From the NCBI GenBank assembly GCA_018433765.1, contig JAHDQO010000004.1:124001-188000 (forward strand): a stretch of DNA of 64,000 bases. Reading direction: 5' to 3'. The DNA comes from Tissierellales bacterium (GTDB taxonomy: Bacteria; Bacillota; Clostridia; Tissierellales; Sedimentibacteraceae). Below the pieces are notes generated by a model. It did no database searches. It saw only the letters and a program-made list of their open reading frames with translations, and was not told where the DNA came from. The first letter of the stretch is position 1, and each line of letters begins with the position of its first letter. Made by a program: the position numbers and the translations under genes. Positions 36,295 to 44,813 of this stretch are shown here, one piece after another.

Positions 36295-37389
36295 ATGGTA
36301 AAAAGATATCCTTGCTTAGAAGTTGATTTAAATAAGATTTATAGTAATACTAAAATTGTAAAAGATTTATGTTCTAATCATGATATTAGAATAGCAGGTG
36401 TTATCAAAGGATTTAATGCAATTCCTGAAGCTGCAAGAAAAATGGTAGAGGCAGGCTGTGAATGGATAGGAAGTTCTAGGATTGAACAGCTTCAACAGAT
36501 GAAAGAGTTTGGTATAAAAGTTCCAACATTACTATTAAGAATACCTATGTTTTGTGAAATAGAGGACGTAGTTAATTATGCAGATGTTAGTTTAAATTCA
36601 GAAAAAGAAACACTCCAAAAGATAAATGATGAAGCTAAACATCAAAATAAAATTCACAAAGTAATATTAATGTATGATTTAGGTGATTTAAGAGAAGGAG
36701 TTTTTGATAGAAAAGAATTAGTAGAATTAGCACAATATGTAGAAAACAAGCTTGAAAATATAGAGTTAAATGGAATAGGTACAAATTTAAGTTGCTATGG
36801 TTCAGTTATTCCTACTACTAAAAATCTAACCGAACTTGGATTAGCAGCAGAAGAAATAGAAGAACTTATAGGAAGAGAGTTAGAAATAGTATCTGGGGGT
36901 GCAACAACTGTACTGCCTTTATTAGTAAAAAATGGTGTTCCTAAAAAAATAAATCATTTAAGGCTTGGAGAAGGTGTTGTAAATACTCAGGATCTACCTT
37001 TACATTGGAATACTGAAATTAATGGATTAGATAAAGATACTTTTATATTAAAAGCTCAAATAGTAGAATTGAATAAAAAACCAACTTATCCAATTGGTGA
37101 GTTAGGCGTTGCTTCTTTTGGAGAAGCAGGAGTGTATGAAGACAGAGGTATAAGAAAAAGGGCTATATTAGCTATTGGTAATCAAGATTTAGGAGACAGC
37201 TCTAAATTAATACCTAAAGATAAAAACATAACAGTACTTGGTGCTAGCAGCGACCATACAATAATTGATATTGATGACTGTGATAAAGATTACAAACTTG
37301 GTGATATTGTAGAATTTAATATTCTATATCAAGCTATGCTTTTTACTACTCAAAGCAAATCAGTTTATAAAATAATTAAAAATAACTGA
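36295..37389 (+). CDS. orr: Ornithine racemase-type PLP enzyme (alanine racemase fold)
   Basis: A 364-residue fold-type III PLP enzyme of the alanine-racemase N-terminal family, most similar in motifs to clostridial ornithine racemase. The PLP lysine is Lys38 (IRIAGVIKGFN). LMYDLGDLREGVFDRKEL, LEIVSGGATTVLPLL and HLRLGEGVVNTQDLP are family hallmarks. Interconversion of L- and D-ornithine feeds reductive ornithine degradation via D-ornithine 4,5-aminomutase, whose genes are not in this window. AGAGGAGATAATT precedes the ATG. Another amino-acid racemase activity cannot be excluded. Confidence 0.8.
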   Translation: MVKRYPCLEVDLNKIYSNTKIVKDLCSNHDIRIAGVIKGFNAIPEAARKMVEAGCEWIGSSRIEQLQQMKEFGIKVPTLLLRIPMFCEIEDVVNYADVSLNSEKETLQKINDEAKHQNKIHKVILMYDLGDLREGVFDRKELVELAQYVENKLENIELNGIGTNLSCYGSVIPTTKNLTELGLAAEEIEELIGRELEIVSGGATTVLPLLVKNGVPKKINHLRLGEGVVNTQDLPLHWNTEINGLDKDTFILKAQIVELNKKPTYPIGELGVASFGEAGVYEDRGIRKRAILAIGNQDLGDSSKLIPKDKNITVLGASSDHTIIDIDDCDKDYKLGDIVEFNILYQAMLFTTQSKSVYKIIKNN

Positions 37390-37417
37390 TAAATACTATT
37401 AATGTTAACATTAATTT

Positions 37418-37559
37418 AAGATTCTTCGACTTTCGCTCAGGATGACCCAATATAGTCAATCATCTCTAAGCAGGAAAGAGACTAATGATTAAACTAAACC
37501 ACTTTGGTTCTTTACTTGTACTTAGATTTAGTAAAATCAAAGCTGAAGAATCTTTTTTT
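37418..37559. repeat. Non-coding element with terminal inverted repeats, MITE-like
   Basis: AAGATTCTTC at the left end is the reverse complement of GAAGAATCTT at the right end, which continues into T7. Inside are ATCAT...ATGAT, CTCT...AGAG and AACC...GGTT helices. The left end continues GACTTTCGCTCAGGATGAC, a sequence style I recall as dispersed in clostridial genomes. It could be a folded mobile remnant that also supplies the orr terminator. Confidence 0.5.
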
Positions 37560-37695
37560 ATAATTAAATGCAGTTTTTGATTATTAAATTGAGTGATAAT
37601 TTTGAAAATATTATGTTAATAAAAGTAAGAATATAAATAGTCATATATTTGGTAACAACCTAGTTAATTTTAATATAAAGTGGGACATATTGTGC

Positions 37696-37724
37696 TTGAC
37701 ATAAATATAATTTAAGTTTATAAT
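37696..37724 (+). promoter_or_regulatory. Consensus promoter of the lacI-led locus
   Basis: TTGACA (37696–37701), a 17-base spacer and TATAAT (37719–37724) form a perfect consensus promoter. Confidence 0.88.
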
Positions 37725-37727
37725 CAA

Positions 37728-37741
37728 CTTAAACGTTTTAG
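37728..37741. promoter_or_regulatory. LacI-family operator
   Basis: CTTAAACGTTTTAG is a 12-of-14 palindrome centred on the CG typical of LacI/GalR operators. It directly follows the -10 box, so binding would repress the regulator and possibly the downstream nucleoside genes. Confidence 0.75.
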
Positions 37742-37773
37742 TAGCTTATTAATAAATTAGGTGAATAGAGTCT

Positions 37774-38796
37774 ATGAGAGTAACGATTAAAGATATAGCT
37801 AAATCAGCAAATGTATCAACTGCAACTGTTTCAAAGGTTGTTAATAATAAAGTTGACGATATTAGTAAAGCTACAATTGAAAAAGTAAATAAAGTTATTA
37901 AAGAACAAAATTATACTCCAAATTCATTAGCTAGAAGCATGGTAACTAAGAAAACTAAAACAGTAGGTTTAATTATTCCAGATGTAAGGAATCCTTTTTT
38001 TACTGATTTAGTTAGAGGTGCAGAAGATATAGCGGTAGATAGAGGGTATAATTTATTTTTTTGTAATACTGATGATGATTTAAGTAAAGAGATAAGATAT
38101 ATTAATACTTTAATTGAAAAACAAGTTGATGGTATAGCTTTAGCTGGATCGGCAAATAGAAATCCCGATATAGAAAAAGATGTTAATATTAGTGTTCCCC
38201 TAGTTACTTTAGATAGAAATGTATACTTTAGTAAAGTAAAGGGAATTATAGAAATAAATAACTTTAAAGGAGCTTATGAAGCTACAACACACCTTATTAA
38301 TTTAGGACACAAAGATATATTGATTTTAGTTGGCTCTCAGGATTTAAAAATTTCTAGAGATAGATTGAGAGGATATAAAGAAGCATTAAAAGATAATAAT
38401 ATAATAATTAATGAAAGTAATATTAAAATTGGTACATACGATAAAGAATTTGGTAAAAAAACTATGGATGAATTAAAATGTAATTCATCAGCTACTGCAA
38501 TATTTTGTGGAAATGATTTAATTGCTATTGGTGCTATGAAATCATTAAAAAAACAAGGATTAAATGTTCCTGAAGACATTAGTATCGTTGGATTTGATGA
38601 TATATATATTGCATCACTTTTAACTCCAGCTTTAACTACTGTACATCAGCCAAGTTACGAAATAGGGTATAAAGCGGTAGAATTGTTAATAAACAAATTA
38701 GAAAACAAGAATAATGTTAGTAAAAGCATAGTTATTGAACCACAGTTAATAGTAAGGGAATCAACATGTAAGATAAAAGATAAATTTAAAATTTAA
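37774..38796 (+). CDS. LacI/GalR-family transcriptional regulator
   Basis: The 340-residue regulator has an N-terminal LacI HTH (VTIKDIAKSANVSTATVSKV) and hinge helix (NSLARSMVTKK). A periplasmic-binding-protein-like effector domain (VGLIIPDVRNPFFTDLVRGA) follows and ends in the conserved VGFDDIYIASLLTPALTTVH. The nearest characterised relatives are RbsR/PurR-type, so ribose or a nucleoside is a reasonable effector, an inference supported by the downstream nucleoside genes. A consensus promoter with an overlapping operator lies immediately upstream. AGGTGAATAGAG precedes the ATG. Confidence 0.93.
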   Translation: MRVTIKDIAKSANVSTATVSKVVNNKVDDISKATIEKVNKVIKEQNYTPNSLARSMVTKKTKTVGLIIPDVRNPFFTDLVRGAEDIAVDRGYNLFFCNTDDDLSKEIRYINTLIEKQVDGIALAGSANRNPDIEKDVNISVPLVTLDRNVYFSKVKGIIEINNFKGAYEATTHLINLGHKDILILVGSQDLKISRDRLRGYKEALKDNNIIINESNIKIGTYDKEFGKKTMDELKCNSSATAIFCGNDLIAIGAMKSLKKQGLNVPEDISIVGFDDIYIASLLTPALTTVHQPSYEIGYKAVELLINKLENKNNVSKSIVIEPQLIVRESTCKIKDKFKI

Positions 38797-38896
38797 AATG
38801 CAAAATGCAAAATTAAATGTAAAAGAACACAATTAATAACAAATTACATATTTGACAACCGTCTAAGTAAAAAATTATTAAAGGAGTGGTATTATT

Positions 38897-39622
38897 ATGG
38901 CAACACCTCATAACAGTGCAAAAAAGGGTGATATAGCTAAAACAATTTTATTACCTGGAGATCCACTACGTGCAAAATTTATTGCAGAAAACTTTTTAGA
39001 AGATGTTGTACAGTTCAACAGTGTACGTAATATGTTTGGTTATACCGGAACATATAAAGGTCAAAAAGTATCTGTAATGGGTACAGGCATGGGTATTCCA
39101 TCAATAGGTATTTATACTTATGAGTTAATTCATTTTTATGGAGTGAAAAATTTGATACGTATTGGTTCATGTGGAGCTTTTACTGATAAATTAAAATTGT
39201 ATGATATAATTTTAGCTTCAGGAGCTTGTACTAATTCTAATTATGCTTCACAATATGAGTTACCCGGTACATTTTCTGCCGTAGCATCATGGAACCTTTT
39301 ATCAAAAGCTAAAGAAGTAGCAGATGAAAAGGATATAGATGTAACTGTAGGAAGCGTATTAACTGGTGATGTATTTTATGGCCCAAATCAAAATGAATGG
39401 AAGAAATGGGCTCAAATGGGAGTGTTAGCGGCAGAAATGGAGACATATGCTTTATACTGCAATGCTGCATATGCCGGAGTTAATGCATTAACTATATTAA
39501 CAGTATCAGATTCAATTGTAACAAAAGAAGAAACTAGCAGTGAAGAAAGACAAAAAGGATTTACTAAAATGATGGAAATAGCTCTGGAGGTTGCTAAGCG
39601 TGAAGGCATGGGAAATAATTAG
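38897..39622 (+). CDS. deoD: Purine-nucleoside phosphorylase
   Basis: The 241-residue DeoD-type enzyme cleaves purine nucleosides with phosphate to free base and ribose-1-phosphate. Motifs include LPGDPLRAKFIAENFL (phosphate site), GTGMGIPSIGIYTYEL, RIGSCGAFTD, AEMETYALY and ILTVSDSIVTKEETSSEER with the catalytic Asp. Length is typical. The 3' end overlaps the following ADP-ribosylglycohydrolase-like gene by 23 bases, suggesting translational coupling. An AAAGGAGTGGTATT site precedes the ATG. Confidence 0.96.
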   Translation: MATPHNSAKKGDIAKTILLPGDPLRAKFIAENFLEDVVQFNSVRNMFGYTGTYKGQKVSVMGTGMGIPSIGIYTYELIHFYGVKNLIRIGSCGAFTDKLKLYDIILASGACTNSNYASQYELPGTFSAVASWNLLSKAKEVADEKDIDVTVGSVLTGDVFYGPNQNEWKKWAQMGVLAAEMETYALYCNAAYAGVNALTILTVSDSIVTKEETSSEERQKGFTKMMEIALEVAKREGMGNN

Positions 39623-40988
39623 GGACTTATATTCAAATGCAAAACCAGTAGTACTAGAAGAAGAAGATCAAACATGGACTGCTAATAATGATGTGTTAAA
39701 GTTTTATGATAGATTGTTAAGTCTTGATTGGTCTAGTAATGTTCCCGGTTCAGGAGCTCCAGAAAAAATCATGGTAGCTGCAATTCAAGCTTTAGAAAAT
39801 AGAGGATATCTTGTCACTAACAGCGAACATTTACTTCAAGAAGGTATCAAAGCACATGCTAATGGAGATTATATAAGATTACATAAAATTTCAGCTGAAT
39901 TAAGAAATGAAATGTTAAATGCTAATAAAAATTCAGAATCTCCTTACTGGAAATATAAAATATATAATAGTTTCGGAGAGTATGAAAAAAGTGTTTCATT
40001 TAATGACCCAGTAGAAGTTGAAGTTGATAGTAAAGGCTTTTATAATGCAACTAAGGCAGCGTGGCTGTCACAATTAATTGGAGCAGCTATGGGTACACAA
40101 GTTGAAGGCTATACATCTGATAATTTATATAAGGCATTTGGTGAAATAAAAGATTATATCAGAGAACCTAATACATATAATGATGACATTACATTTGAAT
40201 TATCTTTTCTTGAAGCATTCAATGAAAAAGGATATAATGTGACATCAAAAGATATTGCTCTTGAATGGGCAGGCTTAATTCCATGCGGTTGGTCTGCAGA
40301 AGAGATTGCATTAAGAAATATTAAATCAGGGATATTACCACCTGAAAGTGGAACTTATAACAATCCATTTAATGAATGGATTGGTGCCCAAATGCGTGGA
40401 GCTATTTGCGGCATGGTAGCACCAGGAAATCCAAAATTAGCAGCCAAATTAGCTTGGTATGATGGAGAAGTTTCTCACGCTAATAATGGAATATTAGGAG
40501 AAGTTTTCAATGCAGTAATGATATCTTTATCATACGTAAAAGATGATGTAAAAGATATTGTTAAATCTGCAATTGATATAATTCCTAAAGATAGTGAATA
40601 CTATTCAGTAGTAAAATTTGCACTGGATAAGTGTCAAAAGCATGATAATTGGAGAGAAGCATTAAAAGAATGTGAAGAAAAATACATAAAATATAATTGG
40701 ATTCATGCATATCCTAATGCCTGTATTGAAATAATAGCATTATGGTATGGTGAAGGTGATTATGATAAAACTTTGCATATTGTTACTATGTCAGGTATAG
40801 ATGTTGACTGTAATGCTGCACAAATTATGCCTATTTTGGGAATACAAAATGGAATGGAAAGCATTCCTACAAGGCTAATTCATCCAGCTTTTAATAAGAT
40901 TATAACGTATATGCGTTCTTATAAAGAAATAAGTCTTGATGAATTAGTATCAGAAACTATAGAAAGTATAAAAAAAGCTAAATTATAA
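39600..40988 (+). CDS. Divergent ADP-ribosylglycohydrolase-family protein with N-terminal extension
   Basis: The GTG at 39600 is preferred because CTGGAGG ends 9 bases before it; a TTG at 39591 touches that site. The 462-residue protein has about 150 N-terminal residues of unknown fold. The DraG/ARH-like core then starts at AAWLSQLIGAAMGTQVEG. The usual TDD motif reads NDD (TYNDDITFE) and the C-terminal GxDTDT motif reads GIDVDCNA, so the key aspartates remain but Thr/Ser ligands are altered. The product presumably hydrolyses an N- or O-ribosyl or ADP-ribosyl bond. It is coupled to deoD and precedes the nucleoside-importer genes. Confidence 0.8.
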   Translation: MKAWEIIRDLYSNAKPVVLEEEDQTWTANNDVLKFYDRLLSLDWSSNVPGSGAPEKIMVAAIQALENRGYLVTNSEHLLQEGIKAHANGDYIRLHKISAELRNEMLNANKNSESPYWKYKIYNSFGEYEKSVSFNDPVEVEVDSKGFYNATKAAWLSQLIGAAMGTQVEGYTSDNLYKAFGEIKDYIREPNTYNDDITFELSFLEAFNEKGYNVTSKDIALEWAGLIPCGWSAEEIALRNIKSGILPPESGTYNNPFNEWIGAQMRGAICGMVAPGNPKLAAKLAWYDGEVSHANNGILGEVFNAVMISLSYVKDDVKDIVKSAIDIIPKDSEYYSVVKFALDKCQKHDNWREALKECEEKYIKYNWIHAYPNACIEIIALWYGEGDYDKTLHIVTMSGIDVDCNAAQIMPILGIQNGMESIPTRLIHPAFNKIITYMRSYKEISLDELVSETIESIKKAKL

Positions 40989-41002
40989 TTAGGAGGAAAA
41001 AG

Positions 41003-42115
41003 ATGAAAAGATTATTATCAATTTTAATGATCGTAGTATTAATATTCTCACTTGTAGCCTGTGGTGAAAAAGGCGGAGAAGTTGGAGAAAATGGAGAAAA
41101 ACCTTTAAAAATTGCATTATTATTAAATGGAACATTAGGTGACAAATCATTTTTTGATTCATCAAATCGTGGATTAGAAATGGCTAAAGAAAAATTTGGT
41201 GACAAAATCGAATTCAAACCAGTAGAAATGACAACTGATGAAACAAAATGGAAACCAACATTATATGATTACTGTGATGATGGATCATGGGATGTTATAA
41301 TTGCAGGTACATGGCAGATGGTTGAGCCATTAGAAGAAGTTGCACCAAAGTATCCTGACCAAAAATTTATTTTATTTGATGATACAATGAATTATGATGG
41401 TGGTGCTTTTCCAAATGTTTATTCAATCTTATTCAAGCAAAATGAAGTATCATTCTTAGCTGGAGCATTAGCTGCAAGAATTACAACTTCTGAAGACATG
41501 GAAAAAGTTAATCCAGCAGATAAAATAATAGGTTTCTTAGGTGGTACAGAAAACACTACAATTGATGACTTTTTAATTGGTTATATTGAAGGTGCTAAAT
41601 ACATAGAAGAAGATATAAAAGTTGTAATTTCTTTTGTTGGTAACTTTTACGATACTCCAAAAGGAAAAGATTTAGCATTAGCACAATATCAACAAAATGG
41701 TGTAGATATTGGATTTAATGTTGCAGGACTTGCAGGATTAGGACAAATAGATGCTGCTGTAGATGTTGATAAATATGCAATTGGTGTTGACTCTGACCAA
41801 GCAGTAATAATGGGAGAACCAAAAGCTAATTATATACCTGCATCAGCTCTTAAAAATGTAGATAATGCAATTCTTAGAGCTGTATCATTAGAGCTAGAAG
41901 GAAAACTTGAATATGGTAAAAACGAAAGTTTAGGAATAAAAGAAGGTGGAGTAGCTATATCAGATAATGAATATTATCAAAAGATAGTACCTCAAACAAT
42001 TCGTGATGAAATTGCAGAATTATCTGATAAAATAGAAAATGGTGAAATAAAAGTTGATACAGCTTTTGGAAAAACGCCTCAAGAGATCCAAGATATAAAA
42101 GATTCAGTTAGATAA
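41003..42115 (+). CDS. BMP-family nucleoside-binding lipoprotein
   Basis: The 370-residue lipoprotein has a clear lipobox (FSLVAC, Cys20). Its BMP/Med domain has LLLNGTLGDKSFFDSSNRGL at the mature N-terminus, IAGTWQMVEPLEEVAPKYPD, the NEVSFLAGALAARI signature and YAIGVDSDQAVIMGEP. BMP-type proteins (BmpA, PnrA) bind purine or other nucleosides. It is the capture component for the ATPase and two permeases that follow. AGGAGGAAAAAG precedes the ATG. A stable hairpin between it and the ATPase gene probably raises its level relative to the rest. Confidence 0.93.
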   Translation: MKRLLSILMIVVLIFSLVACGEKGGEVGENGEKPLKIALLLNGTLGDKSFFDSSNRGLEMAKEKFGDKIEFKPVEMTTDETKWKPTLYDYCDDGSWDVIIAGTWQMVEPLEEVAPKYPDQKFILFDDTMNYDGGAFPNVYSILFKQNEVSFLAGALAARITTSEDMEKVNPADKIIGFLGGTENTTIDDFLIGYIEGAKYIEEDIKVVISFVGNFYDTPKGKDLALAQYQQNGVDIGFNVAGLAGLGQIDAAVDVDKYAIGVDSDQAVIMGEPKANYIPASALKNVDNAILRAVSLELEGKLEYGKNESLGIKEGGVAISDNEYYQKIVPQTIRDEIAELSDKIENGEIKVDTAFGKTPQEIQDIKDSVR

Positions 42116-42137
42116 AAATATTTATATTTTAAGAACT

Positions 42138-42166
42138 GGGTGGAATAGCTTTGTAGCATTCCACCC
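42138..42166 (+). promoter_or_regulatory. Intra-operon hairpin between binding protein and ATPase
   Basis: GGGTGGAAT-A-GCT pairs with AGC-ATTCCACCC around TTGT. There is no T run, so it looks like an mRNA-stabilising or processing hairpin rather than a full terminator. Confidence 0.7.
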
Positions 42167-42201
42167 TTATAGCATAAAAATAAAAATGGTGGTGAAAACA
42201 A

Positions 42202-43752
42202 ATGAGCGACATCATTTTAGAAATGAAGGACATACTTAAAATCTATCCTAATGGAATTGTTGCTAATGAACATATAAATTTGTCATTAAAAAAAGGTGAA
42301 ATACACGCACTGCTTGGCGAGAATGGTGCAGGAAAAAGTACATTGATGAAAGTTTTATTTGGTATTGAAATTCCTGAAGAAGGCGAAATAATACTAAAAG
42401 GTAAAAGAGTATATATCAAATCTCCTCACGAAGCTATAGCTAATGGAATAGGTATGGTGCATCAGCATTTCATGTTAGTTCCTTCACTAACAGCTGCAGA
42501 AAATATTATACTTGGAGTAGAGCCTAGAAAATTTGGGTTATTTACTAATATGGAAAAAGCTATAGAAGTAGCTGATAATATAGCTAAAATGTATAATTTT
42601 GATATAGATGTAAGGGCTAAAGTTGAAACTTTACCTGTTGGAATAAAGCAGAAAGTTGAAATACTTAAGGCTTTATACAGAGGAGCAGAGATACTTATTT
42701 TAGATGAACCAACTGCAGTACTAACTCCACAAGAGACAGAGGAACTATTTATTCAGCTTAATAAGCTAAAAGAGAAAGGTCATACAATTATATTCATTTC
42801 ACATAAACTAGATGAAATAAAATTAATATGTGATAGATTGACAATCATGAGAAATGGTAAAAATAAAGGTACGTATAAAACAGAAGATGTTACTACAGAA
42901 GAAATATCAAGATTAATGGTTGGAAGAGATGTTTTCTTAGAATTTGATAAAGAAAAAGCTAACCCTAAAAAAACAGTTTTAAAAGTTAGAGATGTTAGTG
43001 TTAAAAATAAGTTAGGAAATTTAAAGGTTAACAATATATCTTTTGACATAAGAGAAGGAGAAATATTAGGTATAGCTGGTGTAGAGGGAAATGGACAGAA
43101 TGAACTTGTAGATATATTAACAGGACTAAATGAAAACTATACAGGAAATGTTCTAATATTTAATAAAGAAGCAAAAGAATTAGGCATAAAAGGAATTAGG
43201 GATTTGAAAGTTTCTCATATTCCTGAAGATAGAATGACATATGGCTGTGCTAAAGATATGGATATTTTACAGAATGTTTTTTCAAATCAATATGGGGATG
43301 AAAAATATTCAAGTAAATATCTACTTAAATCAAAAGCTATGGAAACAAGAGCAGAAGAATTAATAGATGAATTTTTAATTAAATGTAACTCGTTTAAACA
43401 AAGTGTAGGTATGCTGTCAGGAGGCAATATCCAAAAAGTTGTTGTAGCTAGAGAATTTTCTGTTGGACCCAAAATAATTGTAGCTAATCAACCAACTCGA
43501 GGTATTGACGTAGGGGCTGCTGAATTTATAAGAAAGAAAATAATTGAGTTTAGAGATCAAGGATGTGCAGTTTTGCTAGTATCTGCTGATTTGAATGAGG
43601 TCTTTGAGCTAAGCGATAGACTAGCAGTTATGTATAAAGGTGAATTTTCGGGAGTATTTACTAATGTTGAAGAATTAACTGAAGAAGAATTAGGAAAATA
43701 TATGTTGGGACTTAAAAAAGATGAAAAGTTGGAGGGCATAATTTATGAGTAA
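42202..43752 (+). CDS. Nucleoside ABC importer, double ATP-binding protein
   Basis: The 516-residue protein has two fused nucleotide-binding domains. The first has Walker A GENGAGKST, Walker B ILILDEPTAVLT and switch His FISHKLDEIK. The second has a degenerate Walker A GVEGNGQNEL, signature LSGGNIQKVVVAREF and NQPTRGIDVG. This arrangement (RbsA/YufO/NupO class) powers ribose and nucleoside importers. It follows the BMP lipoprotein and overlaps the first permease by 8 bases. Start ATG follows ATGGTGGTGAAAAC. Confidence 0.95.
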   Translation: MSDIILEMKDILKIYPNGIVANEHINLSLKKGEIHALLGENGAGKSTLMKVLFGIEIPEEGEIILKGKRVYIKSPHEAIANGIGMVHQHFMLVPSLTAAENIILGVEPRKFGLFTNMEKAIEVADNIAKMYNFDIDVRAKVETLPVGIKQKVEILKALYRGAEILILDEPTAVLTPQETEELFIQLNKLKEKGHTIIFISHKLDEIKLICDRLTIMRNGKNKGTYKTEDVTTEEISRLMVGRDVFLEFDKEKANPKKTVLKVRDVSVKNKLGNLKVNNISFDIREGEILGIAGVEGNGQNELVDILTGLNENYTGNVLIFNKEAKELGIKGIRDLKVSHIPEDRMTYGCAKDMDILQNVFSNQYGDEKYSSKYLLKSKAMETRAEELIDEFLIKCNSFKQSVGMLSGGNIQKVVVAREFSVGPKIIVANQPTRGIDVGAAEFIRKKIIEFRDQGCAVLLVSADLNEVFELSDRLAVMYKGEFSGVFTNVEELTEEELGKYMLGLKKDEKLEGIIYE

Positions 43753-44812
43753 AACCTCGAAATTAAATATATTAAGGACCGCATTATCTATAATAATAGC
43801 TTTAGCTATTTCATTTATAATAATTTATTTTATAAGTGAAGAACCTTTTAGAGCTATTAATAAGATGATTTTAGGTCCATTGAGAAGCAGAAGAATATTT
43901 GGAAATGTAATTGAATTAATGATACCACTTATATTTACGGGTGTAGGTGTGTGCATAATGTTTTCAGCAAGTCAATTCAACTTAGGTGCTGAAGGTTCTT
44001 TTCATATAGGAGGGCTTGTAGGTGCGATGGCAGCATTATGGATTCCTTTACCAAGCTTTATACATCCTTTAGTTGCTATTTTACTTGGTGGTATTGCAGG
44101 TGCAATTTTTACTTTTATACCTGCTTTACTAAAAATAAAAACGTCATCAAGTGAATTGGTGTCATCTCTGATGCTTAATTATATTGCTTTATCATTTGGC
44201 AATTATATATTAAGCTACTTTTTGAAAGACCCTAAAGCAGGTGCCCCAGCTTCATATTTAATTCCAAATACCGCTAGATTATCAATTTTAATTAATGATA
44301 CAAGTATACATACTGGATTAATTATAGCAATATTAGTTACTATATTTGGATACATATTTTTATATAAGTCAAAAACAGGTTATGAAATAAGAGTAGCTGG
44401 TCAAAATGAACAGTTTGCTAGATATTCAGGAATAAATATAGTAAAAGTAATTTTGATATCACAATTACTTGGAGGCTTTATTGCAGGTATTGGCGGCAGT
44501 GTTCAATTATTAGGAATGTATAGAAGATTTTCATGGATTGTTTTGCTTGGCTATGGTTGGGATGCTGTAATTGTTACTACTTTAGCTAAGAAAAATCCAT
44601 TGTATGTACCTATTTCTGCATTTTTCTTAGCATACATCAGAATTGGTGCAGATATTATGTCAAGAACTACAGATGTGTCTCCTGAGATCGTATCTATTAC
44701 ACAAGGTGTAATAATTATATTAATTGTTGCAGAACAATTTTTATCTAAATATAGACATAAAATAATTACAAAAGAAGCTAAATCATTATTAGATACGGAA
44801 GGAGTTGAGTAA
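43745..44812 (+). CDS. Nucleoside ABC importer permease 1
   Basis: The 355-residue permease of the BPD_transp_2 family (YufP/NupP-like) has about nine hydrophobic helices. It includes MFSASQFNLGAEGSFHIGGL, which is characteristic of the family's N-terminal half, and a YEIRVAGQNEQFARYSGINI cytoplasmic loop. It forms the pore with permease 2. It starts 8 bases before the ATPase stop, behind TTGGAGGGCATAATT. Confidence 0.93.
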   Translation: MSKTSKLNILRTALSIIIALAISFIIIYFISEEPFRAINKMILGPLRSRRIFGNVIELMIPLIFTGVGVCIMFSASQFNLGAEGSFHIGGLVGAMAALWIPLPSFIHPLVAILLGGIAGAIFTFIPALLKIKTSSSELVSSLMLNYIALSFGNYILSYFLKDPKAGAPASYLIPNTARLSILINDTSIHTGLIIAILVTIFGYIFLYKSKTGYEIRVAGQNEQFARYSGINIVKVILISQLLGGFIAGIGGSVQLLGMYRRFSWIVLLGYGWDAVIVTTLAKKNPLYVPISAFFLAYIRIGADIMSRTTDVSPEIVSITQGVIIILIVAEQFLSKYRHKIITKEAKSLLDTEGVE

Positions 44813-44813
44813 T

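Larger units (their letters stand above)
37390..37773. other. 384-base intergenic region: repeat element and lacI promoter
   Basis: Bases 37418–37559 form a repeat-like element bounded by inverted repeats. Bases 37696–37741 hold the promoter and operator of the LacI-type gene. No coding sequence is seen. Confidence 0.6.
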
